A stretch of DNA of 64,000 nucleotides from Nonomuraea sp. NEAU-A123 (GCF_018603905.1 NZ_JAHFZZ010000001.1:682001-746000); one strand, 5' to 3'. Positions 33,377-43,857 are shown, counted from the first letter of the stretch. Program-made: numbers and translations. The notes: generated by a model not told the origin, from the letters alone.

Positions 33377-33398
33377 AATGTCCGCGAAATGTCCGGTC
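33377..33398. promoter_or_regulatory. Tandem 11-base repeats (AATGTCCGCGA / AATGTCCGGTC)
   Basis: Two adjacent 11-base units match the pair at 16199-16220 closely. An inverted single copy (CCGGACACT) lies near 33299-33307. The site is 151 bases upstream of the SARP gene and 99 bases upstream of the LamG gene, a good position to control either. Confidence 0.6.
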
Positions 33399-33496
33399 GA
33401 ATGCCCTGGATCAAGGACTTTCGACGGCTGAAACTAAGCCTGGCCAGGACGTGAGCCATCCTCCGTCATGGTGAAGCCGATCCGACCCAGCGACCG

Positions 33497-36400
33497 ATGA
33501 AGGCGCTGCGGGCTGCCCGATTACTTCTTGGAGGCATTGTGTGGCGACGTTTGCGTGCTCCGGTCGTGGGATTAACGGCGGTATTCGCCGGTTTATTACC
33601 GATGGCGACATCGGCGGACGCGGCTCCGGCGAGTCCGCCGGCGATCGCGTCGGCGGCTACCGGGGGTTCAGTCGCTGACGATCCGGTGGGTTCGGCGTCC
33701 TGGGCGGCCGGTGAGGCGAAGCGGTCCGGCAAGCGAGTGGCGGTGACGGCGGAGCAGTCCGAGGTCCGGGACGTCTACGCCAACCCGGACGGATCGTTCA
33801 CGGCCGAATTACACATCATCCCGGTCCGCGTCAAGCGCGGTGCGGGCTGGGTGCCGGTCGACACGACATTGCGGCAGCGGGCCGACGGCGGTGTCGAGCC
33901 GGCCGCGATCACGGTCCCCGTCGTCTTCTCCGGCGGCGGGGACCAGCCTTTGGTACGGCTCGGACAGGACAAGAGGCAGGTCGAACTGCGCTGGCCGGGA
34001 TCGCTGCCCAAGCCGGTGCTGAACCGTGACTCGGCGACCTATCCCGAGGTCCTGCCGGGGGTGGACCTGCGCGTGAGCGCCACCGCACAGGGCTTCTCCC
34101 AGGCGCTGGTGGTGAAGGACAAGACCGCCGCGGCGAACCCGAAGCTCGCCGAGCTGACGTTCGGTGTGACGGCCAAGGGGGCCAAGGTACGTGACGACGG
34201 GCACGGCGACGTCGGCGCCTACGACGACAAGGGAAAGCTGGTCCTCGGGTCCGGCGCGCCGATGGCGTGGGACTCGACGCCGTCCGCCCCCAAGCAGGCC
34301 GTGGGCGAGGTCGATCTGGGCAAGGACACCCTGGTCCTGCGGCCGGACCGGAAGCTGCTGACCGATCCCGCGACGACGTTCCCGGTGCGCATCATGGCGG
34401 ACTTTCCGGCCACCCAGACGGGCTGGGCCATGGTGCTTTCCGGCCACAAAGACGATCACTACTGGGGTGGCGACGGCCAGAACCTGGCCAAGGTCGGGTA
34501 CTGCGGCTACGACGGCTGCAACGGCATCGGCGTGGCTCGGTCGTACTTCCAGTACGACGCGTCGTTCCTGCTGGGAAGGCACATTTTGGAGGCGGAGTTC
34601 AACGCGTTCGAGAACTACGCTCCGAAGTGCAGGACGCCGCGGGTGGTGGAGGCATGGGGCACCAACCCGGTCGACCCTGGGACGTCCTGGGGCAACCAGC
34701 CCTTCCCGGGTGGCGGCCCGGTCTACCTGGGCGGCGCCAATGTGTCCTTCGGCTACGACGCCTCCTGCCCCGGCGACTGGGTCGGGTTTCCCGCCGCCGC
34801 CGCGGTCATCAAGGGGCTGAATGAGTACGGCGGCCGTACGGCGATCATGCTGAAGGCCGCGGACGAGGGTGAGGCCTTGTCCTGGAAGAAGTTCGACACG
34901 AACCCGAGCCTGGACGTCACGTACAACAGCTACCCGAACGAGCCGACCGGCCAGACGGTGGAGAACGACAAGGCATGCGCCGTGCAGCCGAACGAGCCGT
35001 ACATCAATCCCTACATCGACAACGATCCCAACAAGGGGCCGCGCGGGCCGAAGCTGGCGGCGGTCGTCTCCGATCCTGACGGTGGCCTGGTGCAGGCCCA
35101 GTTCGAGTGGTACACGAGGTTCGGCGCGCGGCTCGGGGTGACGGCCACGGAGTTCAAGGCCTCCGGCTCGACCTTCAGTGTCGACGTGCCGTCGGCGAAT
35201 GCCGGCGACGGGGCCAATCTGGCCTATCGCGTCCGGGGCGCCGACGGTGTCGACTTCGGGCCGTGGGGTCAGTGGTGTGACGTCACGATCGACAGGAAGG
35301 CCCCGGACAAGGCGCCGAAGGTCAGTTCGGTGACCTATCCCGAGTGCCCGCCACCGGATTACGACCCCTGCCCCAGAGGCGGCGGCGTCGGACGCACGGG
35401 AGGCTTCACCCTGGGCGCCGACGGCGTCCAGGACGTGGCCGGGTTCGAGTACCACCTGTACGGCCAGGAGGTCTTCAAGACCAACGCCACTTCCGGCGCC
35501 GCGAACATACTCGTCACGCCGCCCGAGGACGGTTCGATGGACCTGTACGCCCGCAGCGTCGATCGTGCGGAGAATGTGGGGCCGGAGTACCGCTACCACT
35601 TCATTGTCGGACCCGGCACGCCCCCGAGGGGGCACTGGAAACTCGAGGGTTACGTCGAGAAGAAGGCCGTCGACGACTCGCCCAACGGACACGACGCGAC
35701 CATAGGGTCCGACACGGCGCGCTGGCGGGTCGGACGGCACGGTGACGCGCTCTGGCTGGACGGTGCCACCGCGTACGCCAACACCGCAGGCGGAGCCACC
35801 GTGGACACCAAGAAGACGTTCACCGTCTCGGCCTGGGTGAAGCTCGACCGGCTGGACACCACGTTCCGTACGGCGGTCAGCCAGGACGGCACCCGGATCA
35901 GCGGGTTCTTCCTCCAGTACAACCCGAGCACCAAGAAGTGGAACTTCATGATGCCGGCGTCCGACGCCGACAACGCCGAACGTCACATCGCCGAATCGCC
36001 GACCCAGGCGGTCGCGGGCCGCTGGACCCATCTCGTCGGCACGTACGACGCCGCCGCCGCCCAGCAGATCAAGATCTACGTGGACGGCGTCGCCGGCACA
36101 CCCGCCGGCCACACCACGCCGTGGGGCGCGACCGGAACGGTGCAGCTCGGCCGGGCCCGATACGCCGCGGGGCCGGTCGACTACTGGCCGGGCTCGCTGG
36201 ACGAGGTGCGGATCTACGACCGGACCCTGGCCGCCGAGGAGATCCACGACCTGGCCGCGGCTCCGGCGGCCGAGGAGCTGTTCCTGCCGTTGGACGAGGG
36301 GACGGGCACGACGGCGCAGGAAGCGTCCGGCAACTACCGCGTCGGCACGCTCGGCAGCGCCGGATCCTGGACCACCGGCAAGGTGGGAACCGGAGCGGTG

Positions 36401-37678
36401 CGGTTCGACGGGACCTCGGCGACCCTGTCGACCAGCGGTCCGGCACTCCGTACCGATGCCGGCTTCACCGTCACCGCCTGGGTCAAGCTGGACGCGGCCG
36501 ACGATCAGACGCGCACGGTCCTCAGCCAGGACGCCGGCCAGGTGAGCGGCTTCCAGCTGCGGTATCGCGGTGACACCCACAAGTGGTCGTTCGCGCTGCC
36601 GCAGTCCGAGACCGACGCCCAACTGGCCCTCAGCGCCGACTCGGGGGAGAGCGCGCAGGACGGGGAGTGGACGCACCTGGCCGGGGTCTACGACCCGGCG
36701 GACCAGGAGGTCCGGCTCTACGTCGACGGCGTGAAGGTGGCCTGGAAGAAGGGGCCGGCCACGGTGAACGCCACCGGCGCCTTCCAGGTGGGCCAGGGCA
36801 GGCAGAACAGCGCGGCGGCGACGCCGTTCGCCGGAGAGATCGACGACGTGCACGCATGGACCGGCGTACGCACCCCCGACCAGATCAAGGCGGAGCGCCA
36901 GAAGCCGGTCACCGGCCGACGCAGCCTTTACGGCGGCCAGCTCGCCCGGTACTACAACCTCACCGGCCATCACATCGTCACGAACGGGCCGGTGCCACCG
37001 GGTTCGCACTTCGAGTTCTCGCTCGGCATGACGGCGCCGGCGGACGCGCCGAACACGCAGGCCCTCTACTCCTGCCGCAGCGGGACGGGCGACTACTTCC
37101 TCGCCTATGACTGTGGCACCTACACGAACCTCGGCAGCGTCGGACGCCTCTACACCACACCGCCCGCCGGCGTGCCCACGCGCCTGATCTACCGCTGCCA
37201 GGTTCCCGGCGTGGGGCACTTCGCCTCCGCGGACCCGGGGTGTGAGGGCCAGACGACGGAGCTGCCGGCGCTCGGCTACACCCGCGCCTACACCCGCCTG
37301 ATCAGGCATACAACGACCGGCTATCCGTACGATCACGCCAGCGCCACCGCCCGGCTCGAGGCGAACTACCGTCCGGAGGGCAGCGCCGCGATCCTGTCGA
37401 TGACCCAGTTGCCCGGCACAACGGCGTTGCTGAGCTGCCAGGACGGCATCGACACCTTCAGCTCCACCGACTCCGCCTGCGAAGGCAAGACAGTCGTTCG
37501 CCGGCTCGGCTTCATCTGGACCAGCGCGCCGCAGGACGTACCCGGAGCGCCGGGCGCGATCGGCGTCGAGCTGTTCCGCTGCCGGGCGAGCTGGGGCGAC
37601 CTGTTCGACTCGGGCGATCCCAGATGCGAGGGGCAGACGCTCGACCGCTCCCTCGGCTTCGTCGCCACCGGACTATGA
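33497..37678 (+). CDS. Large secreted protein with DNRLRE-like and two LamG domains
   Basis: The 1393-residue protein has a signal peptide (about 1-43, ending TSADAA) and a beta-rich region similar to the N-terminus of actinobacterial WapA-like proteins. Next come a DNRLRE-like region (about 300-480, RSYFQYDASFLLGRHILEAEF) and two LamG/concanavalin-like domains (about 711-920 and 925-1135, each with WVKLD, TVSQD-type and EVRIYDRTL or EIDDVHAW signatures). At the C-terminus are three repeats of about 50-60 residues with CEGQT...LG. LamG domains bind glycans. The RHS gene follows 21 bases later, so the pair is likely cotranscribed. Confidence 0.87.
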   Translation: MKALRAARLLLGGIVWRRLRAPVVGLTAVFAGLLPMATSADAAPASPPAIASAATGGSVADDPVGSASWAAGEAKRSGKRVAVTAEQSEVRDVYANPDGSFTAELHIIPVRVKRGAGWVPVDTTLRQRADGGVEPAAITVPVVFSGGGDQPLVRLGQDKRQVELRWPGSLPKPVLNRDSATYPEVLPGVDLRVSATAQGFSQALVVKDKTAAANPKLAELTFGVTAKGAKVRDDGHGDVGAYDDKGKLVLGSGAPMAWDSTPSAPKQAVGEVDLGKDTLVLRPDRKLLTDPATTFPVRIMADFPATQTGWAMVLSGHKDDHYWGGDGQNLAKVGYCGYDGCNGIGVARSYFQYDASFLLGRHILEAEFNAFENYAPKCRTPRVVEAWGTNPVDPGTSWGNQPFPGGGPVYLGGANVSFGYDASCPGDWVGFPAAAAVIKGLNEYGGRTAIMLKAADEGEALSWKKFDTNPSLDVTYNSYPNEPTGQTVENDKACAVQPNEPYINPYIDNDPNKGPRGPKLAAVVSDPDGGLVQAQFEWYTRFGARLGVTATEFKASGSTFSVDVPSANAGDGANLAYRVRGADGVDFGPWGQWCDVTIDRKAPDKAPKVSSVTYPECPPPDYDPCPRGGGVGRTGGFTLGADGVQDVAGFEYHLYGQEVFKTNATSGAANILVTPPEDGSMDLYARSVDRAENVGPEYRYHFIVGPGTPPRGHWKLEGYVEKKAVDDSPNGHDATIGSDTARWRVGRHGDALWLDGATAYANTAGGATVDTKKTFTVSAWVKLDRLDTTFRTAVSQDGTRISGFFLQYNPSTKKWNFMMPASDADNAERHIAESPTQAVAGRWTHLVGTYDAAAAQQIKIYVDGVAGTPAGHTTPWGATGTVQLGRARYAAGPVDYWPGSLDEVRIYDRTLAAEEIHDLAAAPAAEELFLPLDEGTGTTAQEASGNYRVGTLGSAGSWTTGKVGTGAVRFDGTSATLSTSGPALRTDAGFTVTAWVKLDAADDQTRTVLSQDAGQVSGFQLRYRGDTHKWSFALPQSETDAQLALSADSGESAQDGEWTHLAGVYDPADQEVRLYVDGVKVAWKKGPATVNATGAFQVGQGRQNSAAATPFAGEIDDVHAWTGVRTPDQIKAERQKPVTGRRSLYGGQLARYYNLTGHHIVTNGPVPPGSHFEFSLGMTAPADAPNTQALYSCRSGTGDYFLAYDCGTYTNLGSVGRLYTTPPAGVPTRLIYRCQVPGVGHFASADPGCEGQTTELPALGYTRAYTRLIRHTTTGYPYDHASATARLEANYRPEGSAAILSMTQLPGTTALLSCQDGIDTFSSTDSACEGKTVVRRLGFIWTSAPQDVPGAPGAIGVELFRCRASWGDLFDSGDPRCEGQTLDRSLGFVATGL

Positions 37679-37699
37679 CCAGGGAAGGGAAGTCGACTC

Positions 37700-40600
37700 A
37701 TGCGTCGTCATCGGTGGCCGATCGTGGCCTTGGCCTGCTTATCCACTGTGCTGATGGCCGGCACCCCGGCTCAGGCGGCACCGGCGATGATCGTCGATGC
37801 CATGGCCGGGCAGGGGCCGGTGAAGCCGAGCAAACCGGACGAGGTCGAGCCGGTGCCGGGCAAGGACTTCGTGCCGCCGGCCGCCCGGCCCGACCCTGAA
37901 GCCGCCCCTGCCCGGCAGGGCGCGCCGAAGGCGGACTGGCCCGCGGCCGGCGCCGCCGAGGTCACCGTGCTCGCGGCGGCGAACCGCTCCGCCGAGGCGG
38001 CACGGACCCGGGCCGGCGACCTCCCCGTCTGGGTCGCGCCGGCCGAGCAGCCGGGGCCGGAACGAGTGAAGGTCGAGGTGCTCGACAGGGCCGCCACTGA
38101 GCGGGCCGGCGTGTCCGGGTTGCTCGTCTCCGTCAAACGAACAGACGGCAAGGCCGAGCGCGGGCCGGTGACCGTGACGGTCGACTATTCGGCCTTCAAG
38201 GACGCGTACGGCGGCGACTGGGCATCGCGCCTGCGGCTCGCCCCCGCCCCGGGGGACCAGACCTCGGTCATCGCCGTACGCAACGACCTCAAAGCCGCGA
38301 CGGTGTCCGCCGAGGCGTCGGTCGGCGACGCGGGCAGCACGCTCGCGCTGACCGCGGCGGCCGCGGGATCGAAGGGCGATTACAAGGCCACCTCGCTGGC
38401 CCCGTCGAGCACATGGCAGGTCTCCGCGCAGTCGGGCGATTTCTCCTGGTCGTACCCGATGCGCACGCCGCCGGTGCCCGGAGAGCTGGCCCCGACCTTG
38501 GCGGCGTCCTACTCCTCCAGCGCGGTGGACGGGCACACCGTGGTCACGAACAACCAGCCGTCCTGGGTGGGTGAGGGCTGGAACCTGTCGCCCGGTTTCA
38601 TCGAGCGGTCGTACAAGGGCTGCGCGGACGATCTCGGCGGGAACAACGGCCAGACCAAGACCGGCGACCTGTGCTGGGAGACCGAGAACGCCACCCTCTC
38701 CTTCGGCGAGCAGTCCGGGCCCATGGTCTACCAGGACGGCGTGTGGCGGCCGGAGGACGACGACGGCACCCAGGTCGAGCACCTGTTCCGTGCCGACCCC
38801 CAGGCCAATGGCGACGACAACGGCGAGTACTGGAAGGTCACCACCAACGACGGCACGCAGTACTTCTTCGGCCTGAACCGGCTGCCCGGCTGGGCGACGG
38901 GACTGGCCACCACGCAGTCGGCCTGGACAGAGCCGGTGTATGGCAACGACACCTTGGAGCCGTGCAACCAGACCACGTTCGCCGCCTCGGCGTGCCAGCA
39001 GGCCTACCGCTGGAACCTCGACTACGTCGTGGACGCGCACGGCAACTCGATGAGCTACTTCTACGAGCAGGAGACCAACAAGTACGCCCAGAACATGGGT
39101 GCGACCACGGGCACCTACGTGCGCGGCGGCACGCTGGCGCGCATCGAGTACGGCACCCGCGCCGGCGCCGAATACACCACCCAGGCGCCCGCCCGGGTGG
39201 TCTTCGACAGGGCCGACCGTTGCCTGCCCGACCAGAGCTGCGCCACCCACACCACCACCGTCTGGCCGGACGTGCCGTGGGACGCCGGCTGCGCGTCCAC
39301 CGCGTGCGGGGACCGGACGTCGCCGACATTCTGGTCCACCAAGCGCCTGGCGAAGGTGACCACCCAGGTGTCGACGGGCGGCGGGAACTACCGCGGCGTC
39401 GATGAGTGGGAGTTCTCTCACACATACCCGCCGGCCAACGACGGCACCGGTGACAAGGCGCTGTGGCTGAACGGCATCACCCACACCGGCCTGGCCCGCA
39501 CCCCCGCGATCAAGCTGGACGCGGTGACGTTCGACGGCACGATGCTGGCCAACCGGGTCAACTTCGTCGCGGACGGCCTGCCCGCCCTGAACAAACCCCG
39601 GATCACCACCATCACCTCCGAGTCCGGCGGAGCGATCAACGTCAGCTACGCCTCGCCCGACTGCACCCCGGGCGCCCTGCCGGCCGCGGCGGAGACCAAC
39701 ATCAAGCGCTGCTTCCCGCAGCGGTGGGTGATGCCGCCCGCGACCACACCGGTCAACGACTGGTTCCACAAGTACGTGGTGGCCAAGGTCGTCGAGGACG
39801 ACCTGGTGACAGACGCTAAGGACATGGTGACCAGCTACGACTACGTCGGGGGTGGCGCCTGGGCGTACAACGACAACCCGCTGGTGGCCGAGAACCAGCG
39901 GACCTGGTCGGAGTGGCGCGGGTTCGAGAAGGTCGTGGTCCGCAAGGGTGACCCGGCCAACGACGAGAACAAGCCCGAGTCCAAGACCCAGTACCTGTAC
40001 TTCCGCGGCCTTAACGGCGATCGGCTCAACGCCAGCGGCGGCGCCAAGACGGTCAGCGTCACCGACTCGGCCGGCGTGGCGCTGGCCGACGCCGAGCCGC
40101 TGAAGGGCTTCGTCCGCGAGCAGATCACCAATGACGGCACCAACGAGGTCATCGGCCAGATCAACGACCCGTGGATCCGGCTCACCGCCACCCAGGGCAG
40201 TCTCCAGGCGAATCAGGTGGAGACCGCGGTGACCGAGACCCGGGAACGGTATTCCACCGGAGGCTACCGCGTCACCCGGGAGGAGAAGACCTACGACGAG
40301 TACGGCAACGAGACCAAGGTCAACGATCTGGGCGACGTCGCCTCGACCGGCGACGACCAGTGCACGACCACCACGTACGTGCACAACGTCGCCGCGATGC
40401 TGGTCGAGTTCCCCAGCAGGACCACGACCGTGGGTGTGGCCTGCGGCACTACGCCGTCGTACCCGGCTGACGCCATCTCCGACACCCGGCTGTCGTACGA
40501 CGGCCAGGACTTCGGCACGGCGCCGCTCCGGGGGGACGTGACCAAGACCGAGACGGCCAAGTCCTATACCGGCAGCACGCCGGCCTACCTGGTCAGTGGG

Positions 40601-43600
40601 ACCGCCACGTTCGACGATTACGGCCGGGCCAAGGAGTCGCGTGACGAGCTGGAGCGGGCGACCACCACGTCGTACACCGAGGTCAACGGGCTGACCACCG
40701 CGACCGGGATGACCAACCCGCTCGGCCACACGGTGACCACCACCCTCGACCCGGCATGGGGGAGCCCTGTCCAGGAGAAGGACGCCAATGACCGGACGAC
40801 CTCGCTGAGCTACGACGCGCTCGGCCGCCTGGTGAAGGTGTACAAGCCGGGCCGTACCGAGGCGGCCGGTGAGAGCCCGCACCTGCGCTACGAGTACGGA
40901 GTGCGCCGCAGCGGCGGCCCGAACTGGGTGCTCACCAGCACGCTGGAGCCCAACGGTAACCGCGTCGCGACGTACGCGCTGTACGACGGCTTCCTGCGGC
41001 CCCGGCAGACCCAGGCCCCCAGCCCCGCCGACGGCCGGATCCTGACCGACACCCTGTACGACTCACGCGGCCTGGTCAGCGTGAAACGGGCCGCCTACCA
41101 CGACACGGAAGCCCCCGGGACGACGCTGTACCAGCCAGACGCCGGCGCGGTGCCGGCCGCGACCGTCAACGCCTACGACGGGGCGGAACGGCCGACCAAG
41201 GAGATCTTCCTGAAGCTGAACGCCGAGCAATGGCGGAGCACGACGTCGTACAGCGCCAACTGGGTCAGCGTGATCCCTCCCGAGGGCGGGACCGCGACCA
41301 CCAAGTACACCGACGCCCGCGACCACGTGACCGCGCTGGTGCAGTGGCACGGCAGGACCTTCACCGGCGCGAACGACGTCACCCGCTACGGCTACACCAA
41401 GGCCGGCGAGCTGAACAAGATCGCCGACCCGGCGGGCAACGTGTGGCGGTACACCTACGACGTGCTCGGCCGCCAGACCAAGGCGGAGGACCCGGACAAG
41501 GGCCCATCGGTCATGACTTATGACGACGCGGACCAGCTACTGACCATCACCGACGCGCGCGGCAAGACCGTCGCGTCGGTGTACGACCAGCTCGGGCGCG
41601 TCGTGGAGACCCATCTGGACTCGGCGACCGGGACGCTCTTGACCAAGACCGTCTACGACACGCTGGCCAAGGGCGCCTTGACCTCCGCCACCCGGTACGT
41701 CGACGGCCATGCCTATGTGAGCGAGGTCATCGGCTACGACCGGGCGGGACGCCCGGAAGCGACCTCGGTGACCATCCCCGACGTGGAGCAGCAGCTCGCC
41801 GGGACCTACACCACGACGATGACGTACGCCGCCGACGGCAGCCCCGCCACCAAGACGGTGCCCAAGCTGGGCGATCTGGAGAAGGAGACGCTGACCTACG
41901 GCTACGACGATTTCGGCCGGCCGGACACGGTGGGCGGCGACCTGACCTACGTCACCGACACCGAATACAACGAACTGGGCGAGCTCGCCCAGCGTGAGCT
42001 CGGTCCCGCCGGGAAACGGCTGTGGCGCACCACCTACTACGAGGAGGGCACCCGCCGGGTCACCGAGTCCCTCACCGAACGCGAACAAGCCAACGGCATC
42101 ATGGTGCACGACCTCACCTACGGCTACGACCCGGCCGGCAACGTCAAACGCATCACCGACCGCACCGCGGGCTCGGCGAAGGACACCCAGTGCTTCACCG
42201 TCGACTACCTGCGCCGCATCACCGAGGCCTGGGCCCAGGGCACCGACACGTGCGCGGCCACCCCGTCCGCGTCGGTCATCGGCGGCCCCGCGCCCTACTG
42301 GCACCAGTACGACTACGACCTGACCGGCAACCGCAAGACCAAGACCGTCAAAGGCGTGGGAGGCGCCGCTGACACGGTCACCGCCTACTCCTACCCCACC
42401 GCGGGCGACGGCGTCGTCCGGCCGCACGCGGTGACCGCCACGACCACGGGTTCGACGAGCACGGCCTACGACTACGACGCGGCCGGCAACACCATCACCC
42501 GCCCGGGCCCCAGTGGTGCGCAGGCCCTGACCTGGGACAACGAGGGGCTGCTTGCGTCGATCACCGCCGGCGGCAAGACCACCGCCTACGTCTACGACGT
42601 CGGCGGAGGGCAACTCATCCGGCGCGACCCCGGCTCGGTGACGCTGTTCGTCGGCGACGGCGAGCTCCGGCTCAACACCGCCACCGGCTCGACCACCGGA
42701 ACCCGCTACTACGAGGACCTGGGTACCCGCACCGGCGGCGGCTTCACCTGGACGGTGGCCGACCACCATGGCACCTCCCAGGCCGCCATCGACGCCACCA
42801 CCCTGGCCGTCACCTCCCGGCGGCAGGACCTGTTCGGCGACCCGCGCGGCGCGGCCCCCCAATGGCCCGCCGGCAGCCGCGGCTTCGTCGGCGGCACGAC
42901 CAACCCCGAAACCGGGCTGACCCGTTTGGGTGCTCGCGAGTATGACCCGGCGATCGGCAGGTTCCTCTCGGCCGACCCGATCATCGATCCGTTCGACCCG
43001 CAACAGATGAACGCCTACGCCTACTCCAACAACAACCCGGCGACGATGAGCGACCCCGACGGGCTGATGTACTCCGCTCCCAGGAATCCCATCAAAAAGG
43101 CGCTCACGAAGAACCGCAATGCCGCCAAGAAGCGGCTGATGAACGCCTTGCGGAAGCACTCCGAGCGACAGATCAAGCAGCGTAAGAAACTCGGCCGGGG
43201 TCTACGCGACTGGGGCAGGACCCACCCGCCGGCCCGCAAATACATCCCATGGAAGGGCCCCCACGGTCCGGGGTACGAGGACTATTCGGGCCCTCACGGC
43301 CCGGGGTATGAGAACTACAAGGGCAAGGGCGACTGGGATGTCGTTCTGGACGATGGCTTCTGGTATCGCATACTCCAGCACATGGACTGGGCCCACATGC
43401 TCGGACAACCGGCCCATTGGGAGAACCTGGGCAGAGCCTTCGCGTGGATGTGGGAGAACCGAGGTAAAATCCTCGGCACCCTCGGGGCAATCGCCAGCGC
43501 GGTGTGTGTTTTCGGCATCGCATGCGCCATGGCGAAAGCCCTGTGGGTGCTCGGAACGACAGACAGCATCATCGGGTGCATCGGTGGAGACAACATCGCC

Positions 43601-43795
43601 TGTTTAGGGGCCTCCCTGAGCACGGTGACAGGGCTACTCGGCGAAACTGTGCTCAAGGGTAATAAGCCAGGTGAATTAGCTCTTGCCGGGATTGACCTGG
43701 CGTTAACCTGGATCCCCTTCGGCGGCGACACGGTCAAAAAATGGAACGGGCGTTCCCGTAACCTCCCCAAGTTTTGCGACGATGTAACCTGCTGA
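37700..43795 (+). CDS. RHS repeat polymorphic-toxin-like protein, 2031 residues
   Basis: A signal peptide (1-27, ending TPAQA) precedes a SpvB-like N-terminal region and a long array of YD repeats (YDALGRLVKVY, YDQLGRVVET, YDDFGRPDTV). The RHS core (about 1668-1790) ends with NPETGLTRLGAREYDPAIGR, FLSADP and PDGL, after which the variable tip begins. The tip (about 1791-2031) starts basic, holds a duplicated GPHGPGYE.Y motif, and has two hydrophobic stretches near 1925-1985. I recognise no toxin fold in it. Its DNA is visibly less GC-rich than the core, as expected for an exchanged tip. No immunity gene follows. Confidence 0.92.
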   Translation: MRRHRWPIVALACLSTVLMAGTPAQAAPAMIVDAMAGQGPVKPSKPDEVEPVPGKDFVPPAARPDPEAAPARQGAPKADWPAAGAAEVTVLAAANRSAEAARTRAGDLPVWVAPAEQPGPERVKVEVLDRAATERAGVSGLLVSVKRTDGKAERGPVTVTVDYSAFKDAYGGDWASRLRLAPAPGDQTSVIAVRNDLKAATVSAEASVGDAGSTLALTAAAAGSKGDYKATSLAPSSTWQVSAQSGDFSWSYPMRTPPVPGELAPTLAASYSSSAVDGHTVVTNNQPSWVGEGWNLSPGFIERSYKGCADDLGGNNGQTKTGDLCWETENATLSFGEQSGPMVYQDGVWRPEDDDGTQVEHLFRADPQANGDDNGEYWKVTTNDGTQYFFGLNRLPGWATGLATTQSAWTEPVYGNDTLEPCNQTTFAASACQQAYRWNLDYVVDAHGNSMSYFYEQETNKYAQNMGATTGTYVRGGTLARIEYGTRAGAEYTTQAPARVVFDRADRCLPDQSCATHTTTVWPDVPWDAGCASTACGDRTSPTFWSTKRLAKVTTQVSTGGGNYRGVDEWEFSHTYPPANDGTGDKALWLNGITHTGLARTPAIKLDAVTFDGTMLANRVNFVADGLPALNKPRITTITSESGGAINVSYASPDCTPGALPAAAETNIKRCFPQRWVMPPATTPVNDWFHKYVVAKVVEDDLVTDAKDMVTSYDYVGGGAWAYNDNPLVAENQRTWSEWRGFEKVVVRKGDPANDENKPESKTQYLYFRGLNGDRLNASGGAKTVSVTDSAGVALADAEPLKGFVREQITNDGTNEVIGQINDPWIRLTATQGSLQANQVETAVTETRERYSTGGYRVTREEKTYDEYGNETKVNDLGDVASTGDDQCTTTTYVHNVAAMLVEFPSRTTTVGVACGTTPSYPADAISDTRLSYDGQDFGTAPLRGDVTKTETAKSYTGSTPAYLVSGTATFDDYGRAKESRDELERATTTSYTEVNGLTTATGMTNPLGHTVTTTLDPAWGSPVQEKDANDRTTSLSYDALGRLVKVYKPGRTEAAGESPHLRYEYGVRRSGGPNWVLTSTLEPNGNRVATYALYDGFLRPRQTQAPSPADGRILTDTLYDSRGLVSVKRAAYHDTEAPGTTLYQPDAGAVPAATVNAYDGAERPTKEIFLKLNAEQWRSTTSYSANWVSVIPPEGGTATTKYTDARDHVTALVQWHGRTFTGANDVTRYGYTKAGELNKIADPAGNVWRYTYDVLGRQTKAEDPDKGPSVMTYDDADQLLTITDARGKTVASVYDQLGRVVETHLDSATGTLLTKTVYDTLAKGALTSATRYVDGHAYVSEVIGYDRAGRPEATSVTIPDVEQQLAGTYTTTMTYAADGSPATKTVPKLGDLEKETLTYGYDDFGRPDTVGGDLTYVTDTEYNELGELAQRELGPAGKRLWRTTYYEEGTRRVTESLTEREQANGIMVHDLTYGYDPAGNVKRITDRTAGSAKDTQCFTVDYLRRITEAWAQGTDTCAATPSASVIGGPAPYWHQYDYDLTGNRKTKTVKGVGGAADTVTAYSYPTAGDGVVRPHAVTATTTGSTSTAYDYDAAGNTITRPGPSGAQALTWDNEGLLASITAGGKTTAYVYDVGGGQLIRRDPGSVTLFVGDGELRLNTATGSTTGTRYYEDLGTRTGGGFTWTVADHHGTSQAAIDATTLAVTSRRQDLFGDPRGAAPQWPAGSRGFVGGTTNPETGLTRLGAREYDPAIGRFLSADPIIDPFDPQQMNAYAYSNNNPATMSDPDGLMYSAPRNPIKKALTKNRNAAKKRLMNALRKHSERQIKQRKKLGRGLRDWGRTHPPARKYIPWKGPHGPGYEDYSGPHGPGYENYKGKGDWDVVLDDGFWYRILQHMDWAHMLGQPAHWENLGRAFAWMWENRGKILGTLGAIASAVCVFGIACAMAKALWVLGTTDSIIGCIGGDNIACLGASLSTVTGLLGETVLKGNKPGELALAGIDLALTWIPFGGDTVKKWNGRSRNLPKFCDDVTC

Positions 43796-43807
43796 GCATT
43801 TCAGCAG
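43789..43807 (+). terminator. Small hairpin at the end of the RHS gene
   Basis: CTGCTGA (43789-43795, including the stop codon) and TCAGCAG (43801-43807) form a 7-base stem with a 5-base loop. It may contribute to termination, but it is short and lacks a T-run. Confidence 0.35.
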
Positions 43808-43857
43808 CATAGGGATCACGGCCCACCGATTCACCTTCGATCTGAGCTCGCCGGAAG

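Noticed and set aside
33809..37336. Open frame of 1175 codons on the minus strand opposite the LamG gene
   Set aside because: It is an antisense frame created by high third-position GC. Its translation is Arg/Gly/Val-rich without domains, while the plus strand encodes recognisable LamG domains.
37739..40882. Open frame of 1047 codons on the minus strand opposite the RHS gene
   Set aside because: Antisense shadow of the RHS coding sequence with no motif or plausible start signal.
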